In this document: piece after piece, positions 1 to 9,844 of the stretch
Layout: each line of letters begins with the position of its first letter
How positions within the stretch are numbered: the stretch's first letter is position 1
DNA from: Ashinkailepas kermadecensis
Taxonomy: Eukaryota > Arthropoda > Thecostraca > Neolepadidae
Reading direction: 5' to 3'
Assembly: GCA_034440615.1 (NCBI GenBank)
Contig: JAOTOM010003816.1
Location: forward strand, 5,001-69,000
DNA length: 64,000 nt
Position numbers and translations under genes: made by a program
The notes under the pieces: model-generated
Database searches by the model: none
Told to the model about the DNA's origin: nothing
Seen by the model: only the letters and a program-made list of their open reading frames with translations

Positions 1-743
1 GCTAATACACCACCAATAATGCGGAAAATTTAGCTTCAGGGAATGCATCGCATGGAAGCAATGGGCTCAATGCTAGGCTTTGCGGCACTAATAAGTGTGA
101 TGGCAACACTAATAATTTTGCGAGACTCCCATCTATGTAGATTATCATGAAGCTTGAAGGCTGAAGAATGTTACAGTTTGAATATCTCAATCTAACAGTG
201 GCATAGCATGATTAATTAAATACATGGTGCAACAGGGAGCAAAGGGGACTTGATGACTATTTGAACTGGATGACTATTGGTGAACTGCCTATTTGACCTT
301 AATTAAACAGGGAAGCAATGGCAGCACTTTACCACTAAATTATAAAAACATGTATTCAAAACTGATCTTTTGACCGGGCTTCAGTATATTTTGATCGGAT
401 TCAAACCGGGCTGGTCGCGCCATCAGACCGGCCGATCCCGGGCTTCGGTCACACAACTCTTCGTCTTTGCCACCTCTACTGCATACGTCCGTGGAGACTC
501 TTGAGCCAACCGAATTGCCTGTTCCGCACCGCTAGTTTGGTACAAATGCTCGACAGATTCCTCAATTAGTTTATGTGGAAGCTTTTCCTAGAGAAAAACT
601 CGCCTATTTACGACGAAGTATATACCTGCTTCGTCCGCACTGCTAGAGAGAGCGCATAATTTCGTAAAACATGCGATAACTACGCAGTCTCCAAACACTA
701 TGCTTCATAAAAACGATACTTAAAATTATCAGCACGCCGTCCG
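1..743. other. Intron sequence without recognised features
   Basis: This is non-coding, AT-richer DNA upstream of the first visible exon. I see no RyR exon, RNA gene or transposon signature in it. Confidence 0.6.
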
Positions 744-828
744 AGCCTCCATTAGTCACGCCCGAGCCTCCATTAGGCACGCCCGATCCTCCATTAGGCA
801 CGCCCGAGCATCCATTAGGCACACCCGT
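744..828. repeat. About 22-bp tandem repeat, 4 copies
   Basis: Copies of cctccattaggcacgcccga differ by one or two bases. The array is intronic. Confidence 0.85.
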
Positions 829-1159
829 CGGCATTTGCCGCTAATGCCAGTTTGATCCGTTCGACAATGAAACAGAGACCAGATGGCGTCCTCTGTGGCA
901 GCAGCCGCGCTCTGCTCGGCACGCCTGCTCAGTGCCAAATTCCTGCAGAACAGCGATATTTTTCATCTAGCTCTTTCACTTTGACTTTCACCATACGCGG
1001 AACCAGGGAGGGGCGCCGGGCTCCACGATCTTTATTTCTTCGGGAACGTATAATGGTTTATTTCCGTGGGGACTTCTTTTCAGCTTTTCGAATGCATTTC
1101 TTCAAACTTCGTTCTGTTTTGCCCACGAAACCTTTCTGGTAACTTTGACACCTTTGTGT

Positions 1160-1342
1160 CCACCATCCAGGGGCGCAGCCAAGGGGGTGGGGTGGGGTGG
1201 GTGGGGGAGGGGCACCCCCATTAACAACCAAAAATACACTAGATGAAGGAATACAATTTTGGATTTTTACCACGCGAAACCGATCATTTTTGGGGGGTCG
1301 GCCACCCCTTACGAAAATCCTGGCTGCGCAACTGCAACCATC
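1160..1342. mobile_element. hAT-like MITE, family A copy 1
   Basis: The element spans 1168-1334 (167 bp). Its ends are inverted: it starts caggggcgcagccaagg and finishes cctggctgcgcaactg. It is flanked by 8-bp repeats, ccaccatc (1160-1167) and caaccatc (1335-1342), 7 of 8 matching. CAG...CTG ends and an 8-bp duplication fit the hAT superfamily. It has no coding capacity and is related to 46442-46631. Confidence 0.8.
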
Positions 1343-1596
1343 TCAAAGTGTACCTGGCAGAAGAACTCTTTTGATGGAGGTATGCGTAAGCTGGCGATGC
1401 TGAATCCTCGAGCCTCCTTAGGACCATTCGAGATTCACAGCTGATTCACCGGCTGCAGCTCCCACCTCTCCATTTTCCCTGTGACGTGGTTCATGATCTG
1501 ATTGACATTGTTCTCTAAACCGAGACTTGTGATGCCATTTGTCACTACGTGTACCGCCTCCCGACTGCCCGCTTCGGTGAATTATGCCCCTGTAGC

Positions 1597-1949
1597 CGGG
1601 GGCGGATCCAGGAATTGTCATGGGGGTACTTGTCTGGAGGGGCGCCATTTCTTCGGAGGAGCGCTTGGGCTGAAAATCCGTTGAGCGGGGGAAGAAGTGC
1701 ACTCGAGCACACTTGGGGAGGACTTTTCTCTGCGGGAGGGTTCCTTTTTCTCCCTAAGAGGCCCTTATTTGTCTCCGATGGGCGCCTCTGGCTGAAAAAT
1801 CCGTTGATCGGGGAGCGGGGTGCGCTCGAGCCTTCCCAGAAGGGCGTCTTTTCCCGGCCGGTGGGGCACCACAATCTATGTCTATGGGGGAGGGGGCACA
1901 TGTCCCTAGTGCCCGATGTCCCTAGTGCCCGCCCCTGAATTCGCTCCAG
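1597..1949. mobile_element. MITE family B copy 1 (degenerate)
   Basis: It begins gggggcggatccaggaatt and ends near cccctgaattcgctccag, an imperfect inverted repeat. Its interior has blocks such as gtgcactcgag and aggggcgcc shared with 7046-7274 and 11683-12055. I found no clear target duplication, so the ends are approximate. Confidence 0.6.
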
Positions 1950-2189
1950 TCTCCATTGTGAGCGCCAGTTTGTTGAGCGGACGAAGGACGCTGACCTCCA
2001 TGCTGAGCAGCAACAGCACCTTTACCTGACGTAGCTGTAGCAGTAGACGTTTCGCGATGACACTGTCCGACGCCATCTCCTCCGGGGCTGAGAGCAATCT
2101 TGGGTGCTTACTAAATTCAGTTACATTCGTCTTAACACCCAGGACAGCGCGGTTCGTCTGAACAGCGCGGTGACAACAGTTTCCCTGAC

Positions 2190-2457
2190 CTTTTACAGTG
2201 ATACTAGATCCCCTGACCTGCCACAGTAGTACCAGATCCCCTGACCTGTCGCAGGAGTACCAGATCCCCTGACCTGTCACAGTAGTACCAGATCCCCTGA
2301 CCGGTCGTAGGAGTACCAGATCCCCTGACCTGTCACAGTAGTACCAGATCCCCTGACCTGCCACAGTAGTACCAGATCCCCTGACCTGTCGTAGGAGTAC
2401 CAGATCCTCCTGACCTGTCACAGTAGTACCAGATCCCCTGACCTGTCACAGTAGTGG
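2190..2457. repeat. 28-bp tandem repeat upstream of exon 1
   Basis: About nine copies of a unit built on cctgacctgtcacagtagta and ccagatcc. The array ends about 90 bp before the exon 1 acceptor. Each copy has a cacag trinucleotide context that could act as a weak decoy acceptor. Confidence 0.9.
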
Positions 2458-2547
2458 TCCCAGTGGCGTGTCACAAACGTGCCACAGTTCTCGTGACCCG
2501 TTCGACTCGGGTCACAGTTCGTCTGACCAGCACGTGCGTGACCTCAG

Positions 2548-2762
2548 GACACGTCGCCCGAGATGGTGGTGGCGAGCTGCCGCTTCCTGTGCTACTTCTG
2601 CCGCACGTCACGCCAGAACCAGAAGGCCATGTTCGACCACCTGCAGTTTCTGCTGGAGAACTCCAACATCCTGCTGTCTCGGCCGTCTCTCCGTGGCAGT
2701 ACTCCGCTCGACGTCAGCTACAGCTCACTGATGGACAACACCGAGCTGGCTCTGGCTCTCAG
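2548..2762 (+). CDS. RyR: RyR exon 1 of window (RIH domain 2, C-terminal part)
   Basis: It encodes residues 1-72 of the joined fragment, with the family blocks [30 protein letters not shown] and GSTPLDV followed by DNTELALAL. The acceptor is acctcag before 2548 (phase 0). The exact start is the least certain boundary because the preceding exon is outside the window. The donor is CTCAG/gtcagc after 2762, leaving AG for exon 2. The last 30 or so bases and this donor are the seed of the tandem array that follows. Confidence 0.93.
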
Positions 2763-3690
2763 GTCAGCTCCACCTTACTGATGGAGAACACCGAGCTGGC
2801 TCTGGCCCTCAGGTCAGCTCCACCTCACTGATGGACAACACCGAGCTGGCTCTGGCCCTCAGGTCAGCTCCACCTTACTGATGGACAACACCGAGCTGGC
2901 TCTGGCCCTCAGGTCAGGTCACTGACGGACAACACCGAGCTGGCTCTGGCCCTCAGGTCAGGTCACTGACGGACAACACCGAGCTGGCTCTGGCCCTCAG
3001 GTCAGGTCACTGACGGACAACACCGAGCTCGCTCTGGCTCTCAGGTCAGCTCCATCTCACTGACGGACAACACCGAGCTGGCTCTGGCTCTCAGGTCAGC
3101 TCCACCTCACTGATGGACAACACCGAGCTGGCGCTGGCTCTCAGGTCAGCTCCACCTCACTGACGGACAACACCGAGCTGGCGCTGGCTCTCAGGTCAGC
3201 TCCACCTCACTGATGGACAACACCGAGCTGGCGCTGGCTCTCAGGTCAGCTCCACCTCACTGATGGACAATACCGGTCAGCTCCACCTCACTGATGGACA
3301 ACACCGAGCTGGCGCTGGCTCTCAGGTCAGCTCCACCTCACTGATGGACAACACCGCTCAGCTCCACCTCACTGATGGACAACACCGGTCAGCTACACCT
3401 CACTGATGGACAACACCGGTCAGCTACACCTCACTGATGGACAACACCGGTCAGCTACACCTCATTGATGGACAACACCGGTCAGCTACACCTCATTGAT
3501 GGACAACACCGGTCAGCTACACCTCATTGATGGACAACACCGGTCAGCTACACCTCATTGATGGACAACACCGGTCAGCTACACCTCATTGATGGACAAC
3601 ACCGGTCAGCTCCACCTCATTGATGGACAACACCGGTCAGCTACACCTCATTGATGGACAACACCGGTCAGCTACACCTCATTGATGGAT
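2763..3690. repeat. Exon 1 tail array (exon end plus 5' splice site repeated)
   Basis: The unit of about 50 bp repeats the last exon 1 bases (gatggacaacaccgagctgg, then ctctggctctcag) followed by the donor gtcagctcc. About ten long copies are followed by about a dozen 31-bp copies in which the exon part between caacacc and ggtcag has been lost. It fills almost the whole intron between exons 1 and 2. Confidence 0.93.
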
Positions 3691-3751
3691 ACCATGGGTC
3701 AGTCGCAGCCCACTAGCGGACAGCGCGTGTGACTGAGCTGCTGTCCGGCAG

Positions 3752-3906
3752 GGAGCACTATCTGGAGAAGATAGCCGTCTATCTGTCGCGCTGCGGCCTG
3801 CAGTCCAACACTGAGCTGGTGGCCAAAGGCTACCCAGATCTCGGCTGGGATCCGGTCGAGGGCGAGCGCTACCTCGACTTCCTCCGGTTCTGCGTCTGGG
3901 TGGGCG
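3752..3906 (+). CDS. RyR: RyR exon 2 (RIH domain 2 / solenoid)
   Basis: It encodes residues 72-124, including [29 protein letters not shown] and [14 protein letters not shown], which are among the most conserved stretches of arthropod RyR. The acceptor is ccggcag before 3752, and the first G completes the split Arg codon. The donor is GGGCG/gtaagg after 3906, leaving one base. Confidence 0.96.
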
Positions 3907-5185
3907 GTAAGGAGCAGGCCGGATGTTCGCCTCACAGTGCGATACCGCGACGCCGCCATTCGCCCCACATTCCTGCGCCGGTGTATCACGAATGATGTGA
4001 TAAGTAAGCCGCAACCGCGCAATGCTCTGGTAGGTAAGTCGAAACCATGGAAACGTTTGGAACGTAAGAAATACAAGCCTGAAATGGATGGGATTGTTTA
4101 TACACATTTGAGACTTAATTGGATTTTGATCTGCTTGGATATCATTATGGCACATTTCAGATTCGGAATTGATTACGAATTGATCTAAAAGCTATAAAAT
4201 TTGCTTCAGGAGCCAAATGTTACTTGCGCTCACTGACATCTCAAAAAGGGTAGCAGAACGAGGGAAACATTATGTACATGTGACGTTTGTCCTGTGGCAT
4301 TGGCAACAGACGCAACTGCTATCGAATTGCATGAAGAATTGCTCAGGGAGAGATGGATTTGAACCGCTAACTCTGGATTGCATGTCTGGTGCTTCACCAG
4401 TGAGCTAGCGCCTTTCGATATGTTCGGTGTTTACCAACATCGTCATACAGACCTGCATACAAACAAACGTCGTCTTGCGCACACAAGCGTCATTCAAACG
4501 TCGTCGGAACACTTTCTTTGCAATTCAAGAATACAGTGGCATATATTGAAATACGAAGGATTCTGCAATCGGGCCAATTAAAGCGATGTTCGGTCCGAAC
4601 ATGTGGATGGAGTTGGTTTGTTTTGTTTTCCTTTTTTCCGTGATAAATTCACTGATTGCCAATAGTCGAGATGTTCCTTACAAATGTGTCGGATGACGTT
4701 TGTTACGTGTGGATAGCTAGCGGTAAACCCCAAAGGCTTACATCGAGTCGAACATGTTGAGAGGGAAGGTAATCCATAGCATTTCAAGTGACTGCTTTTG
4801 CTACAATCGGCTATGAATAAATCATGTCACATGAAGGACATCGGTATCACGAAATTCTTGGGCCCAGTTTTATGCTGTTGTGGCGTACCGCGCCAAGAAA
4901 AAAATACCGGCCCTACGAGCAACTACGAAAAAGCTACCGTTTAAGAACTACCGGCCAACTGCACGTTTTCACTTGCATATGCCACGTGATTGGCGGCACA
5001 ACCACGTGCTACAGAAGGGCATACCGGATTATCGTCGCTTTTCCAGATGCATCCCAGAAAAGTACCTAAGGGACCTTACCTAAGGGTAAGGTCAAATGTT
5101 GGCGTTGCTCTATTTCGCTGGGTGCATGTGCCGAGCACATTGCACACAGGCAGCACCGATGGCCCGTGGTATATCCGATCACCGA
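3907..5185. other. Intron 2, mostly unremarkable
   Basis: Apart from the tRNA-like SINE at 4345-4411 and a 9-bp hairpin near 5074-5095 (gaccttacc, loop taag, ggtaaggtc) I see nothing here. Confidence 0.6.
4345..4411 (-). mobile_element. tRNA-derived SINE head (tRNA-Ala-like)
   Basis: On the - strand an A box (tagctcactgg) and a B box (ggttcaaatcc) are spaced as in a tRNA. The anticodon-like loop is catgcaa (TGC). The acceptor stem does not pair, so this is a SINE relic rather than a tRNA gene. Confidence 0.65.
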
Positions 5186-5217
5186 TCACCGCCGTGGGTA
5201 TCTACCCACAGCGGTGA
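5186..5217. other. Perfect-but-one hairpin
   Basis: The 15-bp arms tcaccgccgtgggta and tacccacagcggtga carry one mismatch and are separated by two bases. Function is unknown. Confidence 0.6.
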
Positions 5218-5255
5218 CCAATGCAGCTGGGGGGTTTTTTTTGGGTATCTGACCT

Positions 5256-5500
5256 TGTTTGACACGGGCGGCTGAGCGTGTTGTGTTCGGCAGGAGAGAA
5301 GCTGTTTGTGTTCGGGGGGTTTTTTGTGGGGGGGTTAGCTGAGCGTGTTGTGTTCGGCAGGAGAGAGCGGCAGCTGAGCGTGTTGTGTTCGGCAGGGGAG
5401 AGCGGTAGCTGAGCGTGTTGTGTTCGGCAGGGGAGAGCGGTAGCTGAGCGTGTTGTGTTCAGCAGTGTAGCTGAGCGTGTTGTGTTCGGCAGGGGAGAGT
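5256..5500. repeat. Exon 3 head array (3' splice site plus exon start repeated)
   Basis: A 35-bp unit, ctgagcgtgttgtgttcggc followed by aggggagagcggtag, is repeated about six times. It reproduces the exon 3 acceptor (ttcggcag) and the first exon bases GGGAGAG. Confidence 0.92.
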
Positions 5501-5617
5501 GTGGAGGAGAACGCCAACTTGGTGATCCGACTTCTCATCAGGCGTCCTGAGTGTCTGGGTCCGGCGCTGAGGGGCGAGGGCGAGGGGCTGCTCAACGCCA
5601 TCAATCAGGCAAACAAG
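5493..5617 (+). CDS. RyR: RyR exon 3 (solenoid)
   Basis: It encodes residues 124-165, with [20 protein letters not shown] and [12 protein letters not shown]. The acceptor is tgttcggcag before 5493. Five or six earlier copies of the same acceptor plus the first exon bases (GGGAGAG) stand just upstream, so the start was fixed by the reading frame and family alignment. The donor is AACAAG/gtcagt after 5617, phase 0. Confidence 0.95.
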
Positions 5618-5764
5618 GTCAGTCGGCCTGAGCACGGCCACCTACCTGCCAGTCTGTCGACACTTGGCCGTCGACGGAACAGCAGCTGCAGTCTGGCTGG
5701 TAGCTGTTCATCTGAGAAACAGTGACCACTCCAAGCTGAGGAACAGTTGCAGAACAATTTCAAT

Positions 5765-5868
5765 CTGACCTCTCTGTCTCTCTGTCTCTCTGTTTCTCCG
5801 TCTCTCTGTCTCTCTTCCTCTCCACCTCTGCACCTCTCCTCCTTTCACCGGCTCTTTTTCTATATATA

Positions 5869-5914
<46 letters not shown>

Positions 5915-5935
5915 ATATATCAATATATACATACA
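5765..5935. repeat. (TCTG)-rich and (TA)n microsatellites
   Basis: A tctctgtctctctg tract (about 5770-5830) is followed by about 60 bp of (TA)n with interruptions (5863-5935). Confidence 0.95.
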
Positions 5936-6248
5936 TGCATGATACAGGCTGCACTCAGTTTGATCGGTCATAGTCATGCGGGCGATCGGTCATGCGGTCT
6001 AAGAGCAGCTCAGCTCACCTCGTCTTATTTTCCTGGGTTTATATTATCCCGGTTGCTGTGCTACCAGTAGAGGGCGGCTGTTGTTCTCGGTTGTTTTCCT
6101 ACACGGACATCACGAGAAGGGTGCCGTCAGTTGGCAGAATTGCCATGACAACATCTACTTCTGACCAGCCCACCCCAGCCCTAACATCACCCAGAGCAGG
6201 ACGTGCGGTGAAGCTTATCTTCAGCGAATGCCATTCTTTGTCCGCCAG

Positions 6249-6440
6249 ATGGCCGAGCGAATCGATGCGCAGAACAACGACGCGGTGGAGGCGGACGGCG
6301 GCGCGTGCAGCAGCCACCCGCGGCCGCTCAGTGCCGACGACGAGGACTACATCAACACGGGCGCGGCCATCCTCAGCTTCTACTGCACCCTGGTGGACGT
6401 GATGGGCCGCTCCTCTCCCGAGGAGAATCTCATCGAGCAG
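6249..6440 (+). CDS. RyR: RyR exon 4 (acidic loop and helix)
   Basis: It encodes residues 166-229. A variable polar, Asn/Ala/Gly-rich stretch leads into DDEDYINTGAAIL and FYCTLVDVMGR, which match the divergent-then-conserved pattern of insect RyR. The acceptor is tccgccag before 6249 and the donor CGAGCAG/gtgcac after 6440, both phase 0. Confidence 0.94.
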
Positions 6441-6504
6441 GTGCACAGTCACACAATCGAAGCGCAATTGCATTGCACCATTACATTGGTTGGAGACGAG
6501 GCTA

Positions 6505-6690
6505 CTGGGGCGGTATAGTGGTAATTAATGTTGAAATATATACCATTATATGAACACCACGTTGACTGCCTCATCTGATTGTAGCCGGATATGATGTTGG
6601 AAAATATACCATTACATCGGCAACACACTGACTGCTTCATCTGTTTATAGTGGCAGCTGATGTTGGAAGTGAATACCAAGCGGTTGATTT
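6505..6690. repeat. About 69-bp direct repeat, 2.5 copies
   Basis: Copies share atataccattayat, cac..tgactgc.tcatctg and gatgttgga blocks. They lie after exon 4. Confidence 0.75.
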
Positions 6691-7037
6691 GTCGTATAAT
6701 ATCCCTATTTGTTAAAGAATGACTGATGTGTGAATGTACTTCAAAGGCAACTGAACATATCTAAGAGTTATACACATAACATTTGACAACTTTCATTAGC
6801 ATGAACATCCCTCAAAATCTGGCTCCCAAAAGCAATTCTAAATTCGTCGTTAAGATTCTCAGGCAAAGGTCCAATAGTTCTGAGGTTCGAAATCTTGCTA
6901 AGTCGTTTCTTTACGAGGAACGTCAATGATATTACTGGTGTTGAAGTGCCATAAATTTCCAGTGACCATGGCCCCGGAAGCTTAATGGGAATTTATCCCC
7001 ATGCTTAAACCCCAGTTGTCTTCCAGTCGTCACAGCC
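6691..7037. other. Intron 4, no feature seen
   Basis: This is plain AT-rich intron sequence. Confidence 0.6.
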
Positions 7038-7282
7038 GTCTCGGCCAAGGGCGGACCCAGGAATTTTATGAAGAGGGGCATACAGTTCCAATAGATTCGT
7101 TGAGAGAGTGGGTGCACTCGAACATACTGAATTCAGCCTTTGGTTGAAAAATATTGGTGGAGGAAAGAGGTGCACTCGAGTTTTCAGAAAAAGCGCCTTT
7201 CCCTGTCAAAGAGGTGCTACTTTCCACGGGTGGAGTCACGTGACTTCAGTGCCCCCTGCCTGCATCCGCCCCTGGTCTCGAC
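7038..7282. mobile_element. hAT-like MITE, family B copy 2
   Basis: The element is 7046-7274 (229 bp), starting caagggcggacccagg and ending gcatccgcccctg (inverted). The target duplication is gtctcggc (7038-7045) / gtctcgac (7275-7282), 7 of 8. It ends 45 bp before exon 5, so it supplies or displaces the branch-point region of that exon. Confidence 0.8.
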
Positions 7283-7319
7283 AGAGCCTAACATGTTTGT
7301 CCGATCCGTGTGCACGCAG

Positions 7320-7458
7320 GGAAAGAACGAATCTCTGCGAGCTCGTGCTATTCTGCGCTCCCTGGTGCCGCTCTCCGATCTGGAGGGAGTTCTGAGTCTT
7401 CCATTCACTCTACGAGACGGAGAGAGCGAGGACGCCTCCACCAGTGACATGCCGGCAG
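7320..7458 (+). CDS. RyR: RyR exon 5 (solenoid)
   Basis: It encodes residues 230-276, with [20 protein letters not shown] and a Ser/Thr/Glu-rich segment ending SDMPA. The acceptor is gtgcacgcag before 7320. A MITE ends only 45 bp upstream (7274), inside the normal branch-point region. The donor is GGCAG/gtcagt after 7458, leaving one base. Degenerate copies of the exon end follow. Confidence 0.95.
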
Positions 7459-7565
7459 GTCAGTACACTGTCAGGGAATCGGAGAACACCCACGACAGTG
7501 ACATGCCAACCGTCCCACTCTTAGGGAACCGGAGAACATCCACGACAGCACATGCCAACCGGACA
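7442..7565. repeat. Exon 5 tail array (2-3 degenerate copies)
   Basis: The exon end agtgacatgccggcaggtca reappears as agtgacatgccaaccgtc and again as cacatgccaacc, each separated by a related stretch with aaccggagaacaycca. The unit is about 55 bp. Confidence 0.8.
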
Positions 7566-7589
7566 CAAACACTGGATGTGACCTTTTAG

Positions 7590-8062
7590 ATAGATCGAAA
7601 AAACAAGAAGCATCGACACCACGAAGCCTTAATTTTCCTTAGTTTTATTGTAATCAAGGACGTCAAAGCATTCACTAGGATGAAAAGGCAGAGGAAGGCA
7701 ATTTCCGTGCCGTCGTTTCCAGGCAGGATGTGATCAGTTACCGTGGTGAGTGCGGTCCCCGTTGGATGCCGAGGCCGAAAGCAATGCCGAGTGCGTGACA
7801 ACGTGACAACATATGGTTTGATGATAGGTGCGAATACAACTGTTTGTGAACTGCACGTTCTACGATTCTTGCGATCACGGGAACAATCGCAATTGGACAA
7901 CAATTTGAAGGTTTCGCAGGGTCGTCCGACTTGAACGTGGGTTGGACTAATGTGTGATTCAGGGCTTCTGGTACATGGACATTCAATAGAGACAAGTTGC
8001 TTAGCTGCGTGATTACGCCCCTGACGATAGCGTCCAAGCAAAGTCGTAGTGCTCGTATGCAA
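7590..8062 (-). pseudogene. LINE reverse-transcriptase relic
   Basis: Translation on the - strand gives LSLLNVHVPEALNHTL, DDPAKPSNCCPIAIVPVIAR and ERAVHKQLYSHLSSNHMLS, the N-terminal RT blocks of Jockey/CR1-type LINEs. After a frameshift near 7750 it gives ALTTVTDHIL and FLCLFILVNALTSLITIKL. There the usual D-L-S-K-A-F-D motif has lost its aspartates. It is antisense to RyR in intron 5 and non-functional. Confidence 0.8.
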
Positions 8063-8342
8063 ACTCCGTCCTCGCCACAAGCTGAGGAGCTGGGCGTGCC
8101 AAACGCCAACACACGCAACTCCGCCCTCGCCACAAGCTGAGGAGCTGGGCGTGCCAAACGCCAACACACGCAACTCCGCCCTCGCCACAAGCTGAGGAGC
8201 TGGGCGTGCCAAACGCCAACACACGCAACTCCGCCCTCGCCACAAGCTGAGGAGCTGGGCGTGCCAAACGCCAACACACGCAACTCCGCCCTCGCCACAA
8301 GCTGAGGAGCTGGGCGTGCCAAACGCCAACACACGCAACTTC
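8063..8342. repeat. 55-bp tandem repeat, 5 copies
   Basis: Nearly identical units are made of caactccgccctcgccacaa then gctgaggagctgggcgtgcc and aaacgccaacacacg. The array abuts the LINE relic. Confidence 0.95.
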
Positions 8343-8589
8343 GACGGCGCCAGGGAGAACAGCAAACAAAAGGCACAAGCGCTGACGGACGGCAGCCGGT
8401 AGAGCACCGGTCTGCCCCTGGTCTGTAACCTCAGCAGCAACGCGTGGCCGCACGTCGACAAAGCAAATATTCCGAGCAGCAGGCGACGGAGGAGGCGGTG
8501 TCTGCGCCTGATCTCCTGCCACGGCAATCCGAGAGCTCTTCCAGACTGATTTGTGACTCCCTCTTATATGCACCGCTGAATGCCGTCAC

Positions 8590-8715
8590 AATTGTCGCTC
8601 CGTACCCACTGCGGATCGTGCCACTCTGTGGAGTTCCCGGTACTCGGGAGATCCGCGCCGTGCCCACTGCGGATCGTGTCACTCTGTGGAGTTCCCGGTA
8701 CTCGGCAGATCCGTG
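8590..8715. repeat. About 62-bp direct duplication
   Basis: Two copies of a segment containing cccactgcggatcgtg and tctgtggagttcccggtact stand in tandem. Confidence 0.9.
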
Positions 8716-8985
8716 GCCGCGAGTGGCCGGGCCTCGAAGCGGTGGGCCATCGAACTTTTAGTTAGCCCCGTCACCGCGGGCGCGCTGGGTTCCGAACCTG
8801 CTTGGCCCGAAGTGGCGCATGAGGGCCCGGTATGGGTGAAAACACAGCGAGAAAGCGGTTCCATTTTCGAGACGCGGTATCAGAATGACGCACTTGGCGC
8901 CAGTCGGCACAGGCCAGGTCGCGGTACATCAAGGGCAAGTCAATTCGGTGCAGACATCGAACATCCCCAAGGAGTGTAAAACGTC

Positions 8986-9160
8986 GAAGGAGACTCGCAT
9001 CCCCGATATGCTTGTTACATTTATTCCGTGTGCACCTTTTGGTTTCTTCAACGTAAAACGGATTGGGACACATTTTGCATGTCATTGTGTAAGCGACGTT
9101 TTTTGTGCATCGTCCACTTGGCCAATTTATGCAGGTGTGGCATGTTTTCTTTTTTGCGAG
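8986..9160 (-). pseudogene. GIY-YIG endonuclease-like relic of a retroelement
   Basis: The - strand frame reads CHTCINWPSGRCTKNVAYTM, then TCKMC and FYVEETKR...NKHIGDASLL. This matches the pattern x-V-x-Y-x-x-x-C-x-x-C...Y-V-G-E-T...R...H of GIY-YIG domains in Penelope-like and related elements, with the central glycine changed (YVEET). It is a fragment in intron 5. Confidence 0.65.
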
Positions 9161-9707
9161 ACATGGGCGGTCTGCAATGCTCATCTGACCAGCGCCGATT
9201 TGAGTGATTCTCGAAGTTCTGAATCAATCAGTACTGTATTTGTTTTCGTTCCGAGCGTTGCTGTTTCAATGCTGCCGTGCATGTGGCAGAGTAAGTTACC
9301 ACGTGTAATCTTCAGGCGCTGATTCATGACGCACCTGTCTAACCAGCAAAAATCTACGCTGACATGTGCCACTAGCTACGCACCATTTGGAAACACATGC
9401 TTGATCTACTATAACCAGCTCTTTGACTTGGTCTGCCTCTGCGTGTGGTCGGTGTTGCTGAGCACATCGACGACCCAGGCTAAGCAGCAGGAGTGCAGCT
9501 GGCCAGATGACCCCATGTGTCATCAGCGGGCTTCAGGGACTCGATGGCGAACGATAAACTTTGATTATCAGTGTGGGACGATTTGCTGTTTGGACTCCGT
9601 GGTTTACACACTGTCGACCGGTGTTGTTTTCTGGAGACGGATGTGAAACAGGTGATGTGTTGTCTGCCACTTGTCAGGTCTGAACAGGAGACTGTTTTGT
9701 TCGTCAG
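9161..9707. other. Intron 5 remainder, no feature seen
   Basis: Nothing is recognised. The words gtcaggtctga occur twice just before the exon 6 acceptor (9673 and 9704), a short copy of the acceptor region. Confidence 0.6.
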
Positions 9708-9844
9708 GTCTGATGCCCACCCACAAGCAGTCAGTGGTGTTGTTCTTGGAGCGGGTGTACGGCATCGAGAACCGAGAGCTCTTCTTCCGGCTGCTGGAGT
9801 TTGCCTTCTTGCCGGACCTGCGCGCCGCCACCGTACTGGATAAG
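9708..9844 (+). CDS. RyR: RyR exon 6 (solenoid)
   Basis: It encodes residues 276-321, with [20 protein letters not shown] and [13 protein letters not shown]. The acceptor is ttcgtcag before 9708, and GT completes the split Gly codon. The donor is GATAAG/gtaaga after 9844, phase 0. The last 25 or so bases with this donor are repeated about 18 times downstream. Confidence 0.96.
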
